A stretch of 58,500 bases of DNA from Symbiodinium natans (taxonomy: Eukaryota; Sar; Dinophyceae; Suessiales; Symbiodiniaceae): NCBI GenBank assembly GCA_905221605.1, contig CAJNDS010002528.1, positions 1-58,500 on the forward strand, given 5' to 3'. Shown in pieces: positions 53,420 to 58,500 of this stretch. How positions within the stretch are numbered: the stretch's first letter is position 1; every line of letters starts with the position of its first letter. Below the pieces are notes generated by a model. That model ran no database searches and had not been told where the DNA came from. It saw only the letters and a program-made list of their open reading frames with translations. The position numbers and the translations under genes were made by a program.

Positions 53420-53540
53420 TGTGAAAAACGCAGAGCACTTTTTCACTCCACGCTTGAGCCAAAACACTAGAGGTGTTCGGCAAGTCTCTCGCAGAGTCAG
53501 CGCAGCTTCACTTTCGTGAATTCCATCTTAACTTTGTGAA
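53420..53540 (-). repeat. Putative 5' LTR of element 2 (approximate right end)
   Basis: Left edge set by the TG and adjoining primer-binding site; the right edge is inferred from the family length of about 120 bp. Contains, in element orientation, TTTTGGCTCAAG about 40 bp before its end, identical to the 3' 12 bases of the dinoflagellate spliced leader. Confidence 0.45.
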
Positions 53541-53841
53541 ACAAAGGAGGAACACATGCAAACATCGCAAGAAACACTTTTAAGCCAAGCTTCAAACATG
53601 CTATGTCCATGCCTGCTTCTGCTAACACCAAACAAACGGTTCAAGCACAGCTCTCAACTCATGCAATGCAAACTCATGGTTCATGTCACATGTGCAAGAC
53701 ATCCTGTCAACTGTAAAGGCACTCACAAGAAAGTCAAAAACTTTCACAAGTTTTCCTTTCCAGAACAGCATGCTGCTTACATGAAAATCTCTAGTCCAGC
53801 GTTGCGATGAAGAGTCCCCGCATGAACCCAACAATGAGCTG

Positions 53842-54240
53842 TTGCAAGTGAACATGGTTGTCGAAGTGAGTGAGCAGCTTGGCACGTATTTAGAAAGCCG
53901 GTTCCTTGGACCTGATGGACAACCAGTTCATTGGCATTGCAGGCAACTACGACCTAAGATGCTTCCTTGCGCTTTGATCCTTAAAGAGTGGCCCAACCGT
54001 CGCACTTTGTTGTGGGTTGAAGGTCGGAAGTTCGACATCTTCGAGTGTGGTGAGTGTTGGGCTGAGCGCAAAGAAGATCCATAGGAACTTGGCAAGGTTG
54101 TTAAGGGCATGGAAGTTTGGCGAGATTTGAGATCAAAGCGACCTCGGCTAGCAGAAGGGAGAGAGCCAGCTGAAGTCAAAGCTGAAGTGGTGCATGAAAG
54201 AGTTGAAGGACCCATGCTTGGACAGTTTCTGTAGAAGGGC
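53842..54240 (+). mobile_element. Plus-strand retroelement fragment, domain unknown
   Basis: Reads FLGPDGQPVHWHCRQLRPKM, KEWPNRRTLLWVEGRKFDIF and ECGECWAERKEDP, then a shifted continuation VWRDLRSKRPRLAEGREPAE. Paired Cys and His suggest metal binding. It precedes an integrase fragment and is probably part of the same decayed element. Confidence 0.4.
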
Positions 54241-54356
54241 CAGAACAAGAAGCCGTGGTGGTGAATGATGTCTGAGGACAATCCCTTGCAAGATCTAGAG
54301 ACTGCCTACGTCTTTCTTGGGATTTAGGAGATAGCGGTTTTCGAAGCTTAAAGTGA

Positions 54357-54650
54357 GTGTTGAAGCATTACAACTGTCCAAGAAGAGTACGCTCGAGAAC
54401 CTTTGAACCGGAGCATTGCCATCCAAGCCTCGACTGGATGTTCGCGAAAACAGAGAGCATATCGAGTGAAACTGGAGAGCGTGTTGAGGTTCCTTTGGTA
54501 ACCTACATGATTGCCGTGGATTCTGCTACAAAGTTTGTCATTGCGATCTCCGAAGACAGCAAGGGGGCAAGTCCTTGAAGCATGTGGTAACTGAGTTGGT
54601 TCGAACGAGCACAATGTTACATTATCGCAAATGGCTCTGAGGTATGACAC
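54357..54650 (+). mobile_element. Integrase fragment of a third retroelement
   Basis: Plus frame: HPSLDWMFAKTESISSETGE, then VPLVTYMIAVDSATKFVIAI and SEDSKG, followed after a one-base slip by KSLKHVVTELVRTSTMLHYR. The D-W start and the AVDSATKF strand resemble the first half of a copia/gypsy-type integrase core. Frameshifted and truncated. Confidence 0.5.
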
Positions 54651-54766
54651 CGAGCCGGCGATGGTCCAAGTGGCGAAAGCCGTGGTTGCAACTCGACTTT
54701 GGATGGTTTGGCAACTGATCTAGAACCTGCAGCGGTGGAGGAACCGAGACTGGGTTTCAAGCCATC

Positions 54767-55065
54767 GTGTTGGAAATGCTACGTCAGCAGAACCAGTCTA
54801 CACTTGAGCTCTTGCGTCAGCAAGGGCAGGCTACTCAACAGAACCAGCAGCTGATAGCTGCTCTCATGAGACGCATGGACTTAGAGGAGAAGCGCCGAAA
54901 CGAGGCCGAAGAGAAGGCAGCGGAGACTGCTAAGTTGGTTGCTGAAGCTGCAGCTAAAGCCAAGACTGCCGACCCGTTTTCGGGACCTGGTGCCACAGCA
55001 GCGACGGGGTCGTCTTCGTCTACTTCTTTTAGTGGTGGGTCCACTCTTCAGAACCGAGCGGAGAA
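54767..55065 (+). CDS. Element 3 gag, N-terminal coiled coil
   Basis: The plus frame reads MLEMLRQQNQSTLELLRQQG, QATQQNQQLIAALMRRMDLE and EKRRNEAEEKAAETAKLVAE: a Gln-rich coiled coil followed by an Ala/Lys helix and a Ser/Gly linker. A frameshift near 55,060 leads to the long 55.1-kb frame. Confidence 0.6.
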
Positions 55066-57240
55066 GTACCTACTTTGCCATTGCTGGAGCATCAAGGCAT
55101 GAGCAAAGGACGCATGCGAGAAGTGGAAACCTGGCATGGCTATGTGGAGACTTTGAGCTCATGGTTGGCTTTGCAAGACGAGTCTTTCGTTCGGGAGCTT
55201 CAGCTGTGTGTGAAGGTGAAACACGAGATACTCCAGAAGGATCTCAGTGTGGAAGTTGCAGCGCGGAGCGCTAAACTGTTTTACTACCTGACCCAAGCCC
55301 TGGCAAAGTGGGAAAGGGGTCTGGAGTTGCTACGCTCTTGCTCGAAGCGACAGGCTTTGAGTGCCTGTGGGTACGAGGCCATGCGCACCATCACGCAGCA
55401 GTACAGCATAGTATCCCGCATGGAAGCCGTCTTCGTGCGTGACCAGTGTTTGAAGTTGCAGCACACGTGCCAACATATTCGGCGACCTACTGACCTCATT
55501 AGGCACCTTGAAGATGAGTTTTCTCGGTCTGAGGCGAAGCTGTCGAATTTCCCTGAACTTCTTCTGTCAGAGGCTGATCGGTGCAGTATCCTTTTGCAAG
55601 CGGTGAATACCGAGCTTCGTCAATACGTTGTTTTGCATGGGAAGAGCAACGACTGGAACTCATTGTGCAGCAGTCTGAAGTACTACGAAGAACAGCTTCG
55701 ACTGTGTGAGGCTCCAGGTGGAGCGTCTCGATCCCTCAGTGACACTTTGTGTGATTACTGCGGGAAACGGGGACACCAAGCCGAGAAATGCTGGCAGAAG
55801 CAAAGGGATGAGAAGGCCCGTGGTGGTGGCAGTCCGGACAAAGGCAAGGGCGACCATGGAAAGGATCGAAAGAAGCCTAAGGACAAAGGAAAAGGGGACC
55901 GAAACCCCAAAGGTGGGGGAACTCCCAAAGGTGGAGGAACGCCGCGGGGAGGTGGAACTCCTCGGAGCGAGCACGGGGACAAGAGCCCCAAAGGACGCGG
56001 AAAGGGCAAGGAGAAGTCGAAGAAGAAGAAAGGAAAAGGGAAAGGCCGTTACTTGGGTGAGCCCGAATCGGAAGCAGACTCTGGGGAAGCCACCTTGATG
56101 GCTTTGGGTTTTTCTGGAGTGCGGGAAGCTTCGGCCGAACCTTCTCTTCCTCCTCGTGTTCTGAACGCGCCTGAAGAGGTGAAGCCGGTAGGCACCGTAG
56201 TTGGAGATTCAATGGGGGCCTTAGGCTCGAAGTTTTCTCAAAGAGGAAACCTCTCTCAGATGTGCTCGCACCTAGGGGTTAGCCCGAGGGATGTGTGGTT
56301 GGTTGATAGTGGGGCTACGTGCCACATAGTTTCCAACCAGTTTATCTCAGGATTTCGTGTGGTGAAGACACACGACAAAGCAGCCAGTCTGTTCAACGCC
56401 TCTGGAGGTTCGATCGACGTTTCGTCTGTGGTCGATATCGAAGTCTACTTCGGTGATGTTCTTCTGAGACTCGGGGAGGTGTTGGTGGCTGATGTCGGGT
56501 TTAACGTCCTCTCTCCATGGTGTGGGGCGGAATTGGGTTGGAAGACCTATCTGTCCAAAACGGGGTCCCGAATGTACAAAGGGAACAAGAAGAGTATCAA
56601 GTTGGTTGGTCACAATCGGGCCTGGTGGGCGTTTAGCGGGGGGAAGAAGTCTAAAGCCTCCTCCAAGAAAGGGGCGGAAGGGCCTAAAGACATGGAACTT
56701 GATTCACTGAAGGACGCTGCTGTGCCAGGATCTGAGGTTCCTATCCCCTCAGGACAGCGGACCGCTCCCAGGAGCATCTTGAAGAAAGGAGGAAAGAGCC
56801 TGCATAAAGTCGATGAGCTCGATGATGAGCAGTGTGGCCGACACGCTTTGTCTTCAACTCCGTTTTCGTTTCTCCTTCGAGGGTTTAGGTCTGAGATCTT
56901 CAATCCCGAAAGTCCTCTGGGAAAGACCAAAGTTCCCTCAAGTTGTCCCGAAAGTCCTCAAGAAGAGCTTGTTTTCGACAAAGATCTTAGGAAACAGCAT
57001 GACATGTGTGGCTTGAATTTGATTAGGAAGCAGCATGACATGTTTGGCTTGAGCTTGCGCTTGATTTTTGAGCTTGGATTGAATTGCTTGAGCATGTTGC
57101 TTTGGAACCTTGAGAACATACGTGCTCTGGAGCTTGCTTTGCGTGGGTGCGTCATGTTTTTCATGGGGTGTTTTTCGCTTATGCAAGGGATTGGAGCGCC
57201 TTTCGGAGGTGCACGAAGGAACAGATCCGGAGCTCTGAGT
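55066..57240 (+). CDS. Element 3 gag-protease polyprotein (open frame)
   Basis: Continuous plus frame without a stop. Gag core: REVETWHGYVETLSSWLALQ, LFYYLTQALAKWERGLELLR, LLLSEADRCSILLQAVNTEL. CCHC knuckle: CDYCGKRGHQAEKCW. A basic tract follows with four (K/R)GGGTP-like repeats (55,913-55,967). The aspartic protease, copia-like, has VWLVDSGATCHIVSNQF. Then a Lys/Ser-rich segment, a 12-residue tandem duplication (RKQHDM-GL), and hydrophobic sequence to about 57,240. The frame actually stays open to the window edge, but its character changes near 57,250. No integrase follows within the window. Confidence 0.82.
56989..57060. repeat. 36-bp tandem duplication in the element 3 frame
   Basis: AGGAA(A/G)CAGCATGACATGT occurs at 56,989 and 57,025, giving two copies of an RKQHDM-GL 12-residue unit. 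Confidence 0.85.
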
Positions 57241-57295
57241 GTTTTGGTTCTAGTAGCCTTTTGCTTTTGTTGCTCGGAGAGCAGCAATCCGCTCC

Positions 57296-58015
57296 ATGAT
57301 GGGTGGCTCCCAAACCTCTGGGCCTGCGATAGAGGACCCAGTTGGTGGAGAGGCGAGTGTTTCGCCCATGGTGGGCCCGTCGCTGGAGGAGGCAACGGTC
57401 CAGGAGCCAATGGCGACGGTCCAGGAGCCTTCGCCTACCGACTCCGAGAATTGGGGGCATTGGCGCCCCATTGCGGCGGACCCCGTGGATATTGGAGATT
57501 CCGATGTGCCGAGGATTACTCCGGTGGACACCACGCAGCCACCATCCATTCCGGGACAACGCCTGACGGCCTTGCATCATGCTTTGCTTTTCGATATGAG
57601 GAGGAGGATTGCCGAGGCTGCCGAGCTTGGGGTCCATTTGTACCCCGGGCCTGGGGAACCAATGCCCCAGCTTTCCCATTATTATGGGCCCCCAGCAGAC
57701 CCGAGTGCCATTTACGATTCCCTCGCCATGGCCGGGACCATAGGCGAGGCCTATGTGGCGCAGCATCTGGGGTCTCCGGCGATTACTCGCCAGATCTTTG
57801 GTGGGTCTGCGACTTTGGTTCGTCCCAGCGAATATGCAGCCCCGACTCCGTGGCACTCGGTGCTTCCGCGGTTTCCGGAAGGTCCACATCCACCACAGGT
57901 ACTTCCCGAACCTGTACAAGAAGAAGGTCGCCGTCCCAAAAGATTTCGGGAGGTGGCCACCTCCACTGTGGATCAAGACTTCTCCAAGGCAAAGGCCTCT
58001 TCGAATGGGGGCTAA
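57296..58015 (+). CDS. 239-codon ORF overlapping the element 3 frame
   Basis: Starts MMGGSQTSGPAIEDPVGGEA and ends STVDQDFSKAKASSNGG with TAA. Pro/Glu/Ala-rich N-terminus, then a helical part (LTALHHALLFDMRRRIAEAA, YDSLAMAGTIGEAYVAQHLG). Its composition is far more protein-like than the frame that overlaps it (Trp/Cys/Gly-rich). It may be the true product over this interval, reached by a frameshift, or a separate gene such as a new gag. Family unknown. Confidence 0.6.
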   Translation: MMGGSQTSGPAIEDPVGGEASVSPMVGPSLEEATVQEPMATVQEPSPTDSENWGHWRPIAADPVDIGDSDVPRITPVDTTQPPSIPGQRLTALHHALLFDMRRRIAEAAELGVHLYPGPGEPMPQLSHYYGPPADPSAIYDSLAMAGTIGEAYVAQHLGSPAITRQIFGGSATLVRPSEYAAPTPWHSVLPRFPEGPHPPQVLPEPVQEEGRRPKRFREVATSTVDQDFSKAKASSNGG

Positions 58016-58500
58016 GGCCCCACGACGTCCTGTCAGCCATGGACAGGCTGGGCGTCGCTACCAAGGGCGCTGGAGGGCGCAACGACCGCCGAGAGCGCGA
58101 ATGCTCCATAAGCGCAATGGGGTATCTTCAGCGGCTCCTCATCTGCTTGCGCGCCTTTATCAATGCAAAGGCGGGGGAACGCCCGTTGTTGGCCCTTCAC
58201 GAGCCGCGTCTCTTCGAGGGACCGCGCTTTACGCGGTATCGCGACGAACGTGTCGCGTGGGGCGAGCTCACTACGAGTTTGAGGCTTCGAACAGATGCTG
58301 CATTGCGGTCGAAGGAGGCCAGCAATGCCCGCAGGGCCGTGCGAGATTCGCGCCGGAGGTTGAAGCCGAAGGCCCGTGCTGGTCCTGGTGGGTCTACATC
58401 AAGCGATTCGAGCTCCACCTCCGTTTCGGCCGACGAAGACCTCCATGGCGAAGGCCCCGAAGAGGCGCTGAGATTTTGCTTGAAGTGCAGGGAGGACAAT
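58016..58500 (+). CDS. Partial ORF at the right edge
   Basis: In the same frame as the gag-protease ORF, protein-like sequence resumes: LHEPRLFEGPRFTRYRDERV, LRTDAALRSKEASNARRAVR and a Ser/Asp-rich GSTSSDSSSTSVSADEDLHG. Open at the window end. Probably a continuation of the preceding 239-codon product after another frameshift. Function unknown. Confidence 0.45.

Larger units (their letters stand above)
49211..53540 (-). mobile_element. Copia-like retroelement (element 2), internally deleted
   Basis: Minus strand. A TGGTAGCGGAG primer-binding site at 53,409-53,419 adjoins a putative 5' LTR edge (TG at 53,420). Coding goes from a gag-like N-terminus directly into the integrase C-terminus, then RT, RNase H, a membrane segment, a Glu/Arg-rich linker and a His/Cys domain. 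Most of gag, protease and the integrase core are missing. A 123-bp LTR-like block at 49,211-49,333 resembles the element 1 LTR at both ends. The two putative LTRs of this element do not visibly match each other, so it may be composite. Confidence 0.7.

Noticed and set aside
1-58500. tRNA, rRNA, snRNA genes, or bacterial contamination
   Set aside because: No cloverleaf or rRNA core sequence was noticed, and intron-split genes, LTR and LINE-like elements and telomeric heptamers indicate a eukaryotic nuclear genome. A covariance-model scan would be needed for a firm negative.

Overview
The window looks like nuclear DNA of a dinoflagellate, most likely of the Symbiodiniaceae type. The evidence is indirect: genes broken into very small exons, introns that often start with GC or GA instead of GT, TTTAGGG-type telomeric tracts, two stretches resembling the dinoflagellate spliced leader, and Ty1/copia-like retroelements whose putative primer-binding site fits initiator methionine tRNA. 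No prokaryotic operons, ribosomal RNA, tRNA or CRISPR features were seen.

Left part (about 0.4-36 kb): intron-rich gene territory, mostly read from the minus strand. Two genes are recognisable. At 0.4-3.6 kb lies a pentameric ligand-gated ion channel-like gene whose last exon carries the M1-M4 membrane block plus an unusual cysteine-rich tail. At 12.7-16.4 kb lies a 2-oxoglutarate/Fe(II) oxygenase of the isopenicillin-N-synthase-like fold. I could join it exon by exon, including exons of only 21, 26 and 36 nt, from the DIOX_N region through the HxD iron ligands. A HAD-phosphatase-like exon sits at 35.6 kb. Many other exon-like segments are listed with low confidence because at this base composition several frames stay open. 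Simple repeats are scattered between them: G and C homopolymers, ATATAC, GGTGAT, GA and GT arrays, and an inverted set of TTTAGGG-like tracts at 24.9-25.7 kb.

Middle (37.4-38.9 kb): a roughly 0.95-kb (GAC/GAG)n array gives long but meaningless acidic, Arg/Gly or Ser/Leu/Val frames depending on how it is read.

Right part (39-58.5 kb): a nest of retroelements. A decayed LINE-like element (endonuclease, linker, zinc-knuckle and RNase H remnants; 5' part inverted; reverse-transcriptase core missing) is interrupted by a copia-like element (41,309-48,265, minus strand). That element has 123-bp LTRs differing at one base and a 5-bp CAAGA target duplication. A second, internally deleted copia-like element (about 49.2-53.5 kb, minus) follows. 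Beyond it, plus-strand fragments of a third element (integrase piece, coiled-coil gag, zinc knuckle, protease) run off the right edge.

Both minus-strand copia elements encode, after RNase H, a membrane-spanning segment and a small His/Cys metal-binding-like domain. I consider this shared C-terminal module the best candidate for an undescribed feature in the window.
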